From NCBI RefSeq assembly GCF_000426385.1, contig NZ_AUFG01000037.1, forward strand, positions 1-38,121: a stretch of DNA of 38,121 bases, given 5' to 3'. The stretch's first letter is position 1, and every line of letters begins with the position of its first letter. Position numbers and translations under genes: made by a program. The stretch is from Arsenicicoccus bolidensis DSM 15745. GTDB taxonomy: Bacteria; Actinomycetota; Actinomycetes; Actinomycetales; Dermatophilaceae. The notes beneath the pieces are model-generated. The model searched no databases and had not been told where the DNA came from. It saw only the letters and a list, made by a program, of their open reading frames with translations. Shown here in pieces: positions 25,196 through 33,832 of this stretch.

Positions 25196-27484
25196 TCAGA
25201 GCCCTGCTCGAGGCTGTGCGCGAGTCGGGGCGGGCGGCGCGACGGGCAGCTCGGGCTCGGACACCGCGCAGACGACGGGCCGCAGGTCGAGCCACCACTG
25301 GTCCTTGGGCCGACGGTGCTGCATGTCCATCAGCTCGAGCATCCGGGACATCGGCGTGGCCCGCACCCGGCCCTCCACCAGCCCCACCAGCTGCGCCTCG
25401 CGACCCCCTCCCGCGAGCTGCTCGGTGAGCAGGTCGACCGCGTGCGCCACGAGCCGCGTCGCCAGCACCCGGTCGAACGGCGAGGGGTCGCCGCCCTGCT
25501 GCAGGTGCCCGAGGACCGCCTGGCGCACGTCATACCTCTCCTGCCCCTCCTGGTCGAGGAGACGGGCGAGGAAGTCCGTCGTGTACTGCTCGCTCGCGCG
25601 CTCGTTGCGGATGGCGAGGTAGAGGCGGCGTCCGGCGTCGAAGGAGGAGCGCAGGCGGTGAACGTCGTCCTGCAGGTCGTCCAGGGTGATGCCCTCCTCG
25701 TGCAGGTAGACGCGCTCGGCACCGCTCGCCAGCCCGCTCATCAGCGCGAGGTAGCCGCAGTAGCGCCCCATCGTCTCGACCACGAAGCAGCGTCGTCGCG
25801 CCGAGGCGGACTGCTTGATCCGGTCGACGGCCTCGACGATCGCGTTGAGCGCGGTGTCGGTGCCGACGGCCAGCTCGGACCCCGGCAGGTTGTTGTCGAT
25901 CGAGGCGGGCACGCACACCACCGGGATGCGGAAGGCCGGGTAGCGGTCTCGCTCCTCCCACAGGCGGTGCGCCGCCTGGTAGCCGTTCCAGCCGCCGACG
26001 ACCAGCAGCGCGTCCACGCGGGCGGCCTCCAGGCTGCGACCGATGGCATAGAGGTCCTCGATCTCGGGGACCGTGCGGCGGATCCCCAGCTCGGCACCCC
26101 CGATGGAGGTCCATCCCTCCACGTCGCCCCAGGTCAGCTCCTCAACCTGGCCGTCGCGCAGGCCGGGGAAGCCGCCGCGCACGCCGAGCATCGTGTGCCC
26201 GCGGTCGATCCCGAGGCGCACGGCGGCGCGGGCGGCGGTGTTCATGCCGGGGGCGAGCCCGCCGGCGTGCAGGATCGCGACGCGTCGGGGCGACTCGCCC
26301 TCGGCCAGGGCGGGGACCGGCGGCTCCGACATCTCGGTGAAGACCTGGGTCATCTCGGTGAACGACCCTCCCCGCAGCCGCATCGCCTCCGCATAGTCGC
26401 CACCGGCGATTGCCGCCGGGACCTCCCGGGTGCGCTCGACGGCCTCCATGAGGGGGACCTTGGCGATGCGGTTGCCCCGTATGCCGACCACGTGGGCCAC
26501 CGACCCCGGGGTCGCCGCCAGGACCTCCTCGGCCGCCGCGTAGCCCAGCCAGGTCGAGGCCCACCGGTCGAAGGCGCTGGGCCGGCCACCCCGCTGGACG
26601 TGCCCGAGGATCGTCACGCGGGTGTCCTCGTCGAGGCGTTGCTCGATCGTGTCGCGCACGTACGCCGCCGTGATGGGGTTGCCCTCGCGGTCCTGGGCGC
26701 CCTCGGCCACCACGACGATCGAGTCCCGGCGACCGGCCGCGCGCCCGCGCCGCAGCTCGGCGCACATGCGGTCCTCCCAGCCGTCGGCGGGCGGGTTCTC
26801 GGGGATGAGGGCGTAGTCGCAGCCGCCCGCGATGGCGCTCATCAGCGTGAGGTAGCCGCAGTGCCGGCCCATCACCTCGACCACGAAGCTGCGCTGGTGG
26901 CTGGCCGCCGTGCTGGCGATGGCGTCGATCGCGTCCACGATCCGGTGCAGGGCGCTGTCGGCGCCGATGGTCATGTCGGTGCCGACGAGGTCGTTGTCGA
27001 TGGACCCGACGAGGCCCGCGATCATCAGGGCCGGGTGGGCGTCGGCGAGCGCCTGCTCGACCCGCCCCGTCTCGACGAGCTCGGCGAGCAGCCCTGGCCA
27101 CTCCTGGCGGAACAGGTCCAGGCCGCTCAGCGACCCGTCCCCGCCGATCACGATCAGCCGGTCGATCCCGCGCTCGAGCAGGTTGGCGGCGGCGCGCAGC
27201 CGGCCCGAGCGCTCGCGGAAGTCCTTGCTGCGGTAGGTCCCGATCATGGTGCCGCCGCGGTGCAGGACGTTGCCCACGTCGTCCCAGCCGACCTGACGGA
27301 TGCCCTCGCCGCCGTCGACCATGCCCTGGTAGCCCTCGTAGATCGCGAACACCTCCGCCCCGAGGTGGATGGCGGTGCGCACGGCGCCGCGCACCGCGGC
27401 GTTCATGCCCTGCGCGTCACCGCCGCTCGTCAGGACGGCGATCCGCGAGGTGGGGGCGGCGTCGGGATCGGGCACGGTCGGCAT
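25196..27484 (-). CDS. pfkA: Double-length 6-phosphofructokinase (tandem-domain)
   Basis: A 762-residue fusion of two phosphofructokinase domains, the arrangement known from eukaryotic PFK-1; usual bacterial PfkA is about 320-340. The N-terminal half (1-390) has a complete active site: GGDAQGMNA (21-29), GGDGS (114-118), SIDND (161-165, base D163) and MGRHCGY (205-211). The Gly after GGD fits an ATP- rather than PPi-dependent enzyme. The C-terminal half (about 400-740) keeps GGLAPGMNTA, MGRYCGY and SIDNN, but GGDGS has become GGWNG (497-501) and the second Asp is Asn532. So one half probably catalyses and the other binds a regulator. GGAGGAA just upstream fixes the ATG. It is divergent from argS. 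Confidence 0.9.
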   Translation of the reverse strand: MPTVPDPDAAPTSRIAVLTSGGDAQGMNAAVRGAVRTAIHLGAEVFAIYEGYQGMVDGGEGIRQVGWDDVGNVLHRGGTMIGTYRSKDFRERSGRLRAAANLLERGIDRLIVIGGDGSLSGLDLFRQEWPGLLAELVETGRVEQALADAHPALMIAGLVGSIDNDLVGTDMTIGADSALHRIVDAIDAIASTAASHQRSFVVEVMGRHCGYLTLMSAIAGGCDYALIPENPPADGWEDRMCAELRRGRAAGRRDSIVVVAEGAQDREGNPITAAYVRDTIEQRLDEDTRVTILGHVQRGGRPSAFDRWASTWLGYAAAEEVLAATPGSVAHVVGIRGNRIAKVPLMEAVERTREVPAAIAGGDYAEAMRLRGGSFTEMTQVFTEMSEPPVPALAEGESPRRVAILHAGGLAPGMNTAARAAVRLGIDRGHTMLGVRGGFPGLRDGQVEELTWGDVEGWTSIGGAELGIRRTVPEIEDLYAIGRSLEAARVDALLVVGGWNGYQAAHRLWEERDRYPAFRIPVVCVPASIDNNLPGSELAVGTDTALNAIVEAVDRIKQSASARRRCFVVETMGRYCGYLALMSGLASGAERVYLHEEGITLDDLQDDVHRLRSSFDAGRRLYLAIRNERASEQYTTDFLARLLDQEGQERYDVRQAVLGHLQQGGDPSPFDRVLATRLVAHAVDLLTEQLAGGGREAQLVGLVEGRVRATPMSRMLELMDMQHRRPKDQWWLDLRPVVCAVSEPELPVAPPAPTRAQPRAGL

Positions 27485-27603
27485 GACTTCCTCCGGGTCG
27501 GTCAGGACAGGCGAGCGTTCCTCGTCCCCATCCAACCGTGTCCGCCCGGGCGCCGCGCCCCGAGGGGGGTTGATACGGGTTCGTCCGGGCTGGTGAGGCC
27601 CAC

Positions 27604-27609
27604 TAACCT
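27604..27609 (+). promoter_or_regulatory. -10 box TAACCT, probably leaderless
   Basis: TAACCT ends seven bases before the argS ATG at 27617. No ribosome-binding site precedes the ATG. Confidence 0.55.
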
Positions 27610-27616
27610 GGGTCCC

Positions 27617-29359
27617 ATGGTTGCCCCGATCGACGCCCTGGCCCCGGCCGTGCAGTCCGCCCTCGTCGCCGCGTTCGGCGAGGACGTGCGAGGGGCGGAC
27701 CCGGTGGTGCGACCCAGCCAGTTCGCCGACGTGCAGGTCAACGCCGCCATGGCCCTGGCCAAGCGGCTCGGTCGCAAGCCGCGCGACGTCGCCGACGCCA
27801 TCGTGGAGCACCTCGAGACGGGCGACCTCATCGCGTCCGCCGAGGTCAGCGGACCGGGCTTCATCAACGTGACCTTCAGCGACACGTGGATCGCCCAGCA
27901 GGTGCAGGCCGCCCAGGCGGACCCGCGGCTCGGCGTGGCCACCCAGCCGGCCGAGATCATCCCCATCGACTACTCCGCGCCCAACGTGGCCAAGGAGATG
28001 CACGTCGGCCACCTGCGCACGACGATCATCGGCGACTCGCTCGCCCGCACCCTCGAGCACCTCGGCCACACCGTCATCCGGCAGAACCACGTCGGCGACT
28101 GGGGCACCCCCTTCGGGATGCTGGTCGAGCACCTCCTCGAGGTCGGCGAGGACTCCTCCGAGGCGCACGTCGTCGAGACCGACCCCAACGCGTTCTACCA
28201 GGCAGCCCGCGCGAAGTTCGACGGGTCCGAGGACTTCGCGACGCGCGCCCGTGCCCGGGTCGTCCGGCTGCAGGCCGGCGACCCCGAGACGCTGCGGCTC
28301 TGGGGCAAGCTCTACGACCTGTCCAAGGTCTACTTCAACAGGGTCTACTCCACCCTCGGCGTGACCCTCACCGACGCCGACCTGGCCGGCGAGTCGTCGT
28401 ACAACGAGGACCTCCCCGGCATCTGCGCCGACCTCGAGGCCAAGGGCATCGCGACCATGGACGACGGCGCGCTCGTCGTCTTCCTCCCCGGCTTCACCGG
28501 CCGCGAGGACAAGCCCGTCCCGCTGTTCATCCGCAAGTCCGACGGCGGCTACGGCTACGGCACCACCGACCTGGCGACGGTCAAGCACCGCGTGGAGGAC
28601 CTGCACGCCGACCGGATCCTGTATGTCGTGGGCGTGACCCAGAGCCTGCACCTGCAGATGGTCTACGAGACCGCGCGGCAGGCGGGCTACCTGCCGAAGG
28701 ACCCCGCCGAGGTGCAGGTCGAGCACGTCAAGATCGGCTCGGTCCTCGGCGAGGACCGCAAGATCCTCAAGACCCGGTCCGGCGCCCCCCTGCGCCTCAT
28801 GTACCTCCTCGACGAGGCCGTGCAGCACGCCCGCGCCTACATCGACGAGGCGCGCCCCGAGCTCCCCGAGCAGGAGCGCGCCGACATCGCGCGCATGGTC
28901 GGCATCGGGGGCGTGAAGTATGCCGACCTGTCGGTGGCCCACGACTCGGACTACGTCTTCGACCTCGACCGGATGCTCGCGCTCACCGGCAACACCGGCC
29001 CCTACCTGCAGTACGCCACGGCCCGGCTGCGGTCCATCCTGCGCAGCGCCGGCGTGGACCCCGAGGCGCAGGACGCCCCCGTGCTCGTCACCGAGCCCGC
29101 CGAGCGCGAGCTGGCCCTCAAGCTCCTCGACCTCGACGGCGTCCTGGCGCAGGTCGGCGCGATCTACGAGCCGCACCGCCTGTGCACCTACCTCTTCGAG
29201 CTGGCCCAGACCTTCTCCTCGTTCTACGAGGCGTGCCCGGTGCTCAAGGCGGACGACGAGCAGACCCGGGCGTCGCGCCTGACGCTGTGCGCCCTCACGC
29301 TCCGCACCCTCGTGCAGGGCCTGGACCTGCTCGGCGTGGAGGCTCCCGAGCGCATGTGA
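27617..29359 (+). CDS. argS: Arginyl-tRNA synthetase
   Basis: A 580-residue class I aminoacyl-tRNA synthetase that charges tRNA-Arg. The N-terminal additional domain (1-115) is followed by DYSAPNVAKEMHVGHLRTT, where HVGH (129-132) is the HIGH motif. GEDRKILKTRSG occupies the place of the KMSKS loop, and ALTGNTGPYLQYATARLRSI leads into the alpha-helical anticodon-binding domain ending LGVEAPERM. Length matches bacterial ArgS (about 560-590). The ATG is seven bases after TAACCT and without a Shine-Dalgarno, so the message is probably leaderless. No other arginine gene is adjacent, although the arginine deiminase operon is about 8 kb away. Confidence 0.96.
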   Translation: MVAPIDALAPAVQSALVAAFGEDVRGADPVVRPSQFADVQVNAAMALAKRLGRKPRDVADAIVEHLETGDLIASAEVSGPGFINVTFSDTWIAQQVQAAQADPRLGVATQPAEIIPIDYSAPNVAKEMHVGHLRTTIIGDSLARTLEHLGHTVIRQNHVGDWGTPFGMLVEHLLEVGEDSSEAHVVETDPNAFYQAARAKFDGSEDFATRARARVVRLQAGDPETLRLWGKLYDLSKVYFNRVYSTLGVTLTDADLAGESSYNEDLPGICADLEAKGIATMDDGALVVFLPGFTGREDKPVPLFIRKSDGGYGYGTTDLATVKHRVEDLHADRILYVVGVTQSLHLQMVYETARQAGYLPKDPAEVQVEHVKIGSVLGEDRKILKTRSGAPLRLMYLLDEAVQHARAYIDEARPELPEQERADIARMVGIGGVKYADLSVAHDSDYVFDLDRMLALTGNTGPYLQYATARLRSILRSAGVDPEAQDAPVLVTEPAERELALKLLDLDGVLAQVGAIYEPHRLCTYLFELAQTFSSFYEACPVLKADDEQTRASRLTLCALTLRTLVQGLDLLGVEAPERM

Positions 29360-29423
29360 CCGACCCCACGTGGGGCGGGCTCTCGGCATACGGCCCAGTC
29401 CCCCGCAGGGGGTCGGGTGAGGT

Positions 29424-29429
29424 TAGCCT
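29424..29429 (+). promoter_or_regulatory. -10 box TAGCCT, probably leaderless
   Basis: TAGCCT ends seven bases before the ndh ATG at 29437, with no ribosome-binding site between. Confidence 0.5.
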
Positions 29430-29436
29430 GTGTGCC

Positions 29437-30828
29437 ATGGCTCACAAGCGCCCCCACGTGGTGATCATCGGATCCGGATTCGGCGGGCTCTTCGCCGCCC
29501 AGGAGCTCAAGGACGCCGACGTCGACGTGACGATCGTCGGCAAGACCGTCTACCACCTGTTCCAGCCCCTGCTTTACCAGGTCGCGACCGGCATCCTCAG
29601 CCCTGGCGAGATCGCTCCCAGCACGCGCGAGGTGCTCAAGGGCCAGCGCAACGCCAAGGTCATCATGAGCGAGGTCACCAGCATCGACGTCGACGCCCGC
29701 ACGGTGACGGCCGAGGCGCTGCAGCACGAGACGACCCTGCACTACGACTACCTGATCGTGGCCGCCGGCGCCGGCCAGTCCTACTTCGGCAACGACCACT
29801 TCGCGGTCTACGCCCCCGGGATGAAGACCATCGACGACGCCCTCGAGCTGCGCGCCCGCATCTTCGGCGCCTTCGAGGTCGCCGAGCTGTCCGAGGACCC
29901 GGCCGAGCGCGAGCGGCTGATGACCTTCGTGGTCGTCGGGGCCGGACCCACCGGCGTCGAGATGGCCGGGCAGATCAAGGATCTCGCGACCAACACCCTC
30001 AAGGGCAACTTCCGCTCCATCGACTCCACGCAGGCCCGCGTGATCCTCATCGACGGGGCCCCTGCCGTCCTCGGGGCGTTCGGCGACAAGCTGTCCAGCC
30101 GCGCCAAGGCCGAGCTCGAGCGCATCGGCGTGGAGGTCATCCTCGACGCCCTGGTCACCGACGTGAACTCGGAGTCCGTGACCTACAAGCGCAAGGACGG
30201 CTCGACCGAGCGCATCGGCGCCGTCTGCAAGGTGTGGGCCGCCGGCGTCCAGGCCAGCCCCCTCGGAGCCACCCTCGGCAAGCAGACCGGCGCCGAGGTG
30301 GACCGGGCCGGCCGCATCTCGGTCAACCCCGACCTGACGCTGCCCGGGCACCCCGAGATCTTCGTCGTCGGCGACATGATGAGCCTCGACAAGCTGCCCG
30401 GCGTCGCGCAGGTCGCGATCCAGGGTGGTCAGCACGCCGCCCGCGCGGTCGCCTCCGACCTGGCCGGCGCTCGCGACACCTCGCCGTTCCAGTACAAGGA
30501 CCGCGGGTCGATGGCCGTGATCAGCAAGTTCGGCGCCATCGCGAGCATCGGCAAGATCAAGCTGACGGGCTTCCCGGCGTGGCTGGCCTGGCTGTTCGTG
30601 CACCTCATCAACATCGTGGGCTTCAAGCACCGGGTGACGACGCTGATGCACTGGGCCATCGCGTTCCTGTCGACCGGGCGCGCCGAGCGCACGACCACGC
30701 GACAGCAGCTCGTCGGACGCCTCGCGGTGAGCCAGCTCGGCAGCCAGTTCCAGCCGACGATCGGCGGCGTTCGCCTGCCCCTCGAGCAGCCCTACGACCC
30801 CGAGGCCGCCGACCGCCGCACCCGCTGA
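29437..30828 (+). CDS. ndh: Type II NADH dehydrogenase
   Basis: A 463-residue flavoprotein oxidising NADH and reducing (mena)quinone without proton pumping. GSGFGG (12-17) starts the FAD Rossmann fold and GAGPTG (168-173) the NADH-binding one. FQPLLYQVATGILSPGEIA and the AIQGGQHAARAVASDL quinone-site region (AQVAIQGGQ) are typical of NDH-2. A C-terminal hydrophobic/amphipathic stretch (FPAWLAWLFVHLINIVGF, then TLMHWAIAFL) anchors it to the inner face of the membrane. The length equals mycobacterial Ndh. TAGCCT seven bases before the ATG implies a leaderless start. It follows argS by 77 bases but appears to have its own promoter, and ends at a terminator region shared with the convergent antiporter. 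Confidence 0.92.
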   Translation: MAHKRPHVVIIGSGFGGLFAAQELKDADVDVTIVGKTVYHLFQPLLYQVATGILSPGEIAPSTREVLKGQRNAKVIMSEVTSIDVDARTVTAEALQHETTLHYDYLIVAAGAGQSYFGNDHFAVYAPGMKTIDDALELRARIFGAFEVAELSEDPAERERLMTFVVVGAGPTGVEMAGQIKDLATNTLKGNFRSIDSTQARVILIDGAPAVLGAFGDKLSSRAKAELERIGVEVILDALVTDVNSESVTYKRKDGSTERIGAVCKVWAAGVQASPLGATLGKQTGAEVDRAGRISVNPDLTLPGHPEIFVVGDMMSLDKLPGVAQVAIQGGQHAARAVASDLAGARDTSPFQYKDRGSMAVISKFGAIASIGKIKLTGFPAWLAWLFVHLINIVGFKHRVTTLMHWAIAFLSTGRAERTTTRQQLVGRLAVSQLGSQFQPTIGGVRLPLEQPYDPEAADRRTR

Positions 30829-30845
30829 CCCGCCCCCGGCCGAGG

Positions 30846-30894
30846 CATCGACCGGCCTTCGTCCCCCAGGCGGGTGTGACGGAGGCCGGTCGAT
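30846..30894. repeat. Palindromic intergenic element (copy B)
   Basis: ATCGACCGGCC (30847-30857) pairs with GGCCGGTCGAT (30884-30894), a perfect 11-bp stem. Read on the minus strand, the stretch contains GCCTGGGGGACGAAGGCCGG followed by TCGATG, the same core as copies A (15798) and C (34838). Confidence 0.8.
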
Positions 30895-30930
30895 CTGTCT
30901 GCGGCGGCTCCGCCGGGCCCCGCCGGGCGC

Positions 30931-30976
30931 AACGGGTGGACTCCGCCACCGTCATCGGTGGTCGAACCCACCCGTT
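30931..30976. terminator. Nested hairpin between convergent ndh and antiporter
   Basis: AACGGGTGG (30931-30939) pairs perfectly with CCACCCGTT (30968-30976); inside, CCACCG-TCAT-CGGTGG forms a second perfect stem. Well placed as a bidirectional terminator. Confidence 0.65.
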
Positions 30977-31008
30977 CCTGTGCGGGGGTCGCGGACGGAG
31001 GACCGTGG

Positions 31009-32274
31009 TCAGACGGGGCGCTCGGCGCCGCGGCGCTCCTCGAGGTGCTTCATGGCGGGGGTCGCCAGCACGCCGTGCACCATCACGCTCACCACGATCG
31101 CAAAGGTCACCGTCGCCCACAGCGTCTTCTGCTCCGGCCACTCGTGCTGAGCCGTCGCGAAGGCCATGTAGAACACGGAGCCGATGCCGCGGACGCCGAA
31201 CATCGCGGTCACGACCTTCTCGCGCGAGCCCAGCTGCTTGGTGCCGATCAGCGAGACCCAGCCGCACAGGGGGCGGATGACGAGCACGAGGGCGACGCCG
31301 ACGAGCATGCCCTGCCAGCTCAGCGCCGACAGCTGCCCCGACGACAGGGAGGCGCCGAGGAGCAGGAGGATCAGCAGCGTCAGCACGGACTCGACGTGCT
31401 CGATGGCGTCGTGGAGCCGGCCGTGGTACTCGTGGCCGCGCTCGGCGGCCCGCAGCGTCACCGCGCAGACGAACACGGCGAGGAAGCCGTAGCCGTGCAG
31501 GACCTCGGCCAGTCCGTAGACGGTGGCGACCAGCGCCAGCCCGAGCATCGGCTCACCGACGTCCGCGAGGCGCAGGTTGTCCCACTGCGCGCGGAACACC
31601 ACCTTGCCGAAGGCCCAGCCACCCACCAGCCCGACGAGCGCGCCGATCACGATCTTGCCGACCAGCTCCATGCCGAGCCAGTGCCAGCCCCACTCGGAGA
31701 TCGGCCCCGACGTGGCGAGATACAGCGCCAGCCACACGAACGGGAAGGCCAGGGCGTCGTTGAGACCGGCCTCGGACGTGAGGGCGAAGCGCACCTCGTC
31801 GTCCTCCTCCTCAGGGCTCTCCTCCTCGCCGCTCACGCTGGGCCCGGCGACCTGCACGTCCGAGGCGAGCACGGGATCGGTCGGCGCCAGCACCGCCCCG
31901 AGCAGGATCGCGGCGGCCGGCGACAGGGCGAGCGCCCACCAGCCGAGCAGGGCGACCGCCGCGATGCACAGCGGCATGGCGATCCCGAGCAGCCGCCACG
32001 TGGGTCGCCACGCGCGCCACGCGAACGGCCGGTCGATCGCCAGGCCGACGCCCATGAGGGAGACGAGGACGCAGACCTCGGCGACGTGCTGGGTGATGGT
32101 CTGCTGGAAGACGGGCGCGATCGGCTCGTCGCCGGGCAGGAACCAGCCGACGGCGATGCCGACGAACAGCACCACCATCGGGGCGGAGATGGCACGCTCG
32201 CGCAGGAGCCTCGGCAGGAAGGCGCCGAGCAGCAGGCCGATCCCCGCGACGAGATAGACGACCCCGGTGACCAC
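31009..32274 (-). CDS. CPA1-family cation:proton antiporter
   Basis: A 421-residue membrane protein with about twelve hydrophobic segments and no long C-terminal domain. GAVLAPTDPVLASDV (126-140) and TSEAGLNDALAFPFV (166-180) are the CPA1 ion-site motifs, with N172-D173 as the likely exchange residues. The cytosolic loop between them carries an unusual acidic run, GEEESPEEEDDE (149-160). It exchanges Na+ or K+ for protons for pH and ion balance. The start is GTG at 32274, one base beyond the SMP-30 stop (TGAGGTG), so translation is probably coupled to that gene. The metabolic reason for pairing an antiporter with a lactonase is unclear. Confidence 0.88.
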   Translation of the reverse strand: MVTGVVYLVAGIGLLLGAFLPRLLRERAISAPMVVLFVGIAVGWFLPGDEPIAPVFQQTITQHVAEVCVLVSLMGVGLAIDRPFAWRAWRPTWRLLGIAMPLCIAAVALLGWWALALSPAAAILLGAVLAPTDPVLASDVQVAGPSVSGEEESPEEEDDEVRFALTSEAGLNDALAFPFVWLALYLATSGPISEWGWHWLGMELVGKIVIGALVGLVGGWAFGKVVFRAQWDNLRLADVGEPMLGLALVATVYGLAEVLHGYGFLAVFVCAVTLRAAERGHEYHGRLHDAIEHVESVLTLLILLLLGASLSSGQLSALSWQGMLVGVALVLVIRPLCGWVSLIGTKQLGSREKVVTAMFGVRGIGSVFYMAFATAQHEWPEQKTLWATVTFAIVVSVMVHGVLATPAMKHLEERRGAERPV

Positions 32275-32275
32275 C

Positions 32276-33121
32276 TCAGCCGCGCCAGGTCAGCGCGGGC
32301 AGGCCGGACACACCAGGCCGTATGGCGCACACCCCGCCGGCCAGGGGGTCGTCGCCATCGTCGAGGCCCTCTCTGGAGGTGGTGATGTAGAGGGTGCCGA
32401 GGTCGTCGCCGCCGAAGGTGCAGGCGGTGACCTGCCGGGCGGGGACCTGCACGACCTCGTCGAGCCGTCCCTGCGGGGTGTAGCGGCGCACCTCGCCGGC
32501 GCCGTTCATCGCCATCCAGACCCCACCCTCGGCGTCGACGGTGAGCCCGTCGGGGCTACCGTCCGGACCGAGGTCCACGAGCGTGCGGGGGGCCTCGATG
32601 GCGGCGGTCCCGTCATACGGGAAGGAGATGACCTGGTGGGTGGCGGTGTCGGCGTAGTAGCCGGTCGCGCCGTCCGGGCTCCAGACGATGCCGTTGGAGA
32701 CGGTGACGGGGTCGAGGGCCACGTGCGCGGACAGCTCCTCGTCCATGACGTAGAGGGTGGCGGCGTCGGGCTGCTGGTCGTAGGCCATCGACCCGACCCA
32801 GAACCGGCCGTCCGGGTCGCAGCCGCCCTCGTTGAGCCGGATGCCGTCGGGCACGAAGGTCGGGCCGACCGTGAGCTCGGTCAGGTCGTCGCGCCGGGTG
32901 CTGGCGACGGCCCGCTCGAGCGCCAGGACCGCGCCACCGCCCTCGCGCGGGCGCAGGCAGGCGACGACGGTGCCGACGTGGGTGCGGGTGGGCTCACCGT
33001 CGGGCCGCAGGGTCATGACGTCGCCGGCGAGCATGTCCACCCACCGCAGCCCCCACGAGGGCCACCAGACCGGCCCCTCGGCGTGGTAGCAGATGGGATC
33101 GGTCACGGGGTCGGCGCGCAT
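32276..33121 (-). CDS. SMP-30/gluconolactonase-family protein
   Basis: A 281-residue six-bladed beta-propeller hydrolase. The metal-ligand positions are visible: Glu15 in HAEGPVWW, Asn in IRLNEGGCDPDGRFWVGSM, Asn in VSNGIVWSPDG and Asp in GSPDGLTVDAEGGVWMA. Members open sugar lactones such as glucono- or arabinono-lactone in a Ca2+/Zn2+-dependent way. The ATG is chosen because TAGGGT (complement of 33129-33134) ends seven bases upstream. It shares a 51-bp divergent promoter region with the P-loop kinase, suggesting joint control with the two sugar kinases. Substrate not determinable from sequence. Confidence 0.87.
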   Translation of the reverse strand: MRADPVTDPICYHAEGPVWWPSWGLRWVDMLAGDVMTLRPDGEPTRTHVGTVVACLRPREGGGAVLALERAVASTRRDDLTELTVGPTFVPDGIRLNEGGCDPDGRFWVGSMAYDQQPDAATLYVMDEELSAHVALDPVTVSNGIVWSPDGATGYYADTATHQVISFPYDGTAAIEAPRTLVDLGPDGSPDGLTVDAEGGVWMAMNGAGEVRRYTPQGRLDEVVQVPARQVTACTFGGDDLGTLYITTSREGLDDGDDPLAGGVCAIRPGVSGLPALTWRG

Positions 33122-33128
33122 GGGCCTC

Positions 33129-33166
33129 ACCCTAGGCGAGCGCGTGCGGGCTGCGGGTCCTACGCT
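33129..33166. promoter_or_regulatory. Divergent leaderless promoter pair
   Basis: On the minus strand TAGGGT (33129-33134) lies seven bases before the SMP-30 ATG. On the plus strand TACGCT (33161-33166) lies six bases before the kinase ATG at 33173. The 51-bp gap leaves no room for leaders. Confidence 0.5.
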
Positions 33167-33172
33167 GGCGAG

Positions 33173-33832
33173 ATGGTTGACCAGATCGCTGACAGCACGG
33201 CTGGCGAGGGGCACGAGCTGGCTGCGGAGGCCGCCGTCGCGCGGGCGCGGGAGCTCGCGGCGCGGCCCGGGCGCCGGGTCCTCGGCATCACCGGGGCCCC
33301 GGCCGCCGGCAAGTCGACGCTCGCGGAGCTGGTGGCGCAGGCCGTGCCGGGCGCCGTGGTGGTGGGGATGGACGGCTTCCACCTCGCGCACAGCGTGCTC
33401 GAGGCCCGCGGCGACGTCGCTGACAAGGGCGCACCGTGGACCTTCGACGCCGAGGGGTATGTCGCACTGCTGCGTCGCCTGGTCGCGGAGCCCCCGGTCG
33501 CGGTGTGGGCGCCGGAGTTCCGCCGCTCGGTGGAGGACGCGGTCGCGGGCGCCGTGCTGGTCCCGCCGGACTGCCCGTTGGTCGTGACGGAGGGCAACTA
33601 CCTGCTGCTGCAAGAGGATCCGTGGACCGCCGTGCACGCGCTCTGCGACGAGGTGTGGTTCGTCGACGTGCCGGAGCGGCTGCGCGTCGAGCGGCTCGTC
33701 CACCGGCACGTGCAGTTCGGTCGGACCCGCGACGCGGCGCTGACCCGCGGGACGGAGGGCGTGGACGCCGCCAACGCGCGGCTGGTCGCGGCGACGCGCG
33801 AGCGGGCGGACGTGGTCGTGGTGCTCGAGTGA
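33173..33832 (+). CDS. P-loop kinase, uridine kinase/fructose-kinase (FrcK)-like
   Basis: A 219-residue nucleoside/nucleotide-kinase-type protein. GAPAAGKST (41-49) is the Walker A loop, VVVGMDGFH (63-71) the family's second motif, KGAPWTFD (85-92) the substrate segment, and VTEGNYLLL the strand carrying the Walker-B-like end. DVPERLRVERLVHRHVQFGR is the lid with phosphate-binding Arg. Related proteins in sugar operons phosphorylate sugars or pantothenate-like alcohols; the sequence does not separate these. It overlaps the following PfkB gene by four bases (GTGA) and is divergent from a lactonase, so a sugar substrate is likely. Confidence 0.82.
   Translation: MVDQIADSTAGEGHELAAEAAVARARELAARPGRRVLGITGAPAAGKSTLAELVAQAVPGAVVVGMDGFHLAHSVLEARGDVADKGAPWTFDAEGYVALLRRLVAEPPVAVWAPEFRRSVEDAVAGAVLVPPDCPLVVTEGNYLLLQEDPWTAVHALCDEVWFVDVPERLRVERLVHRHVQFGRTRDAALTRGTEGVDAANARLVAATRERADVVVVLE

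Noticed and set aside
24073-25428. Long Val/Ala-rich plus-strand frame over the DUF2382 gene
   Set aside because: It is the mirror of acidic Asp/Gly repeats in the real gene and has no start signal or recognisable domain.
25196-29389. A single open frame of about 4.2 kb on the minus strand through argS and the phosphofructokinase, and its plus-strand mirror
   Set aside because: Stops are rare on antisense frames of GC-rich genes. The parts opposite argS and pfkA have low-complexity Arg/Gly/Ala/Val composition and no domain.
29419-29437. Iron-regulator (DtxR/IdeR) box before ndh: TGAGGTTAGCCT
   Set aside because: Only the left half resembles the consensus; the right half GTGTGCC does not. 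The match is better explained by the TAGCCT -10 box.
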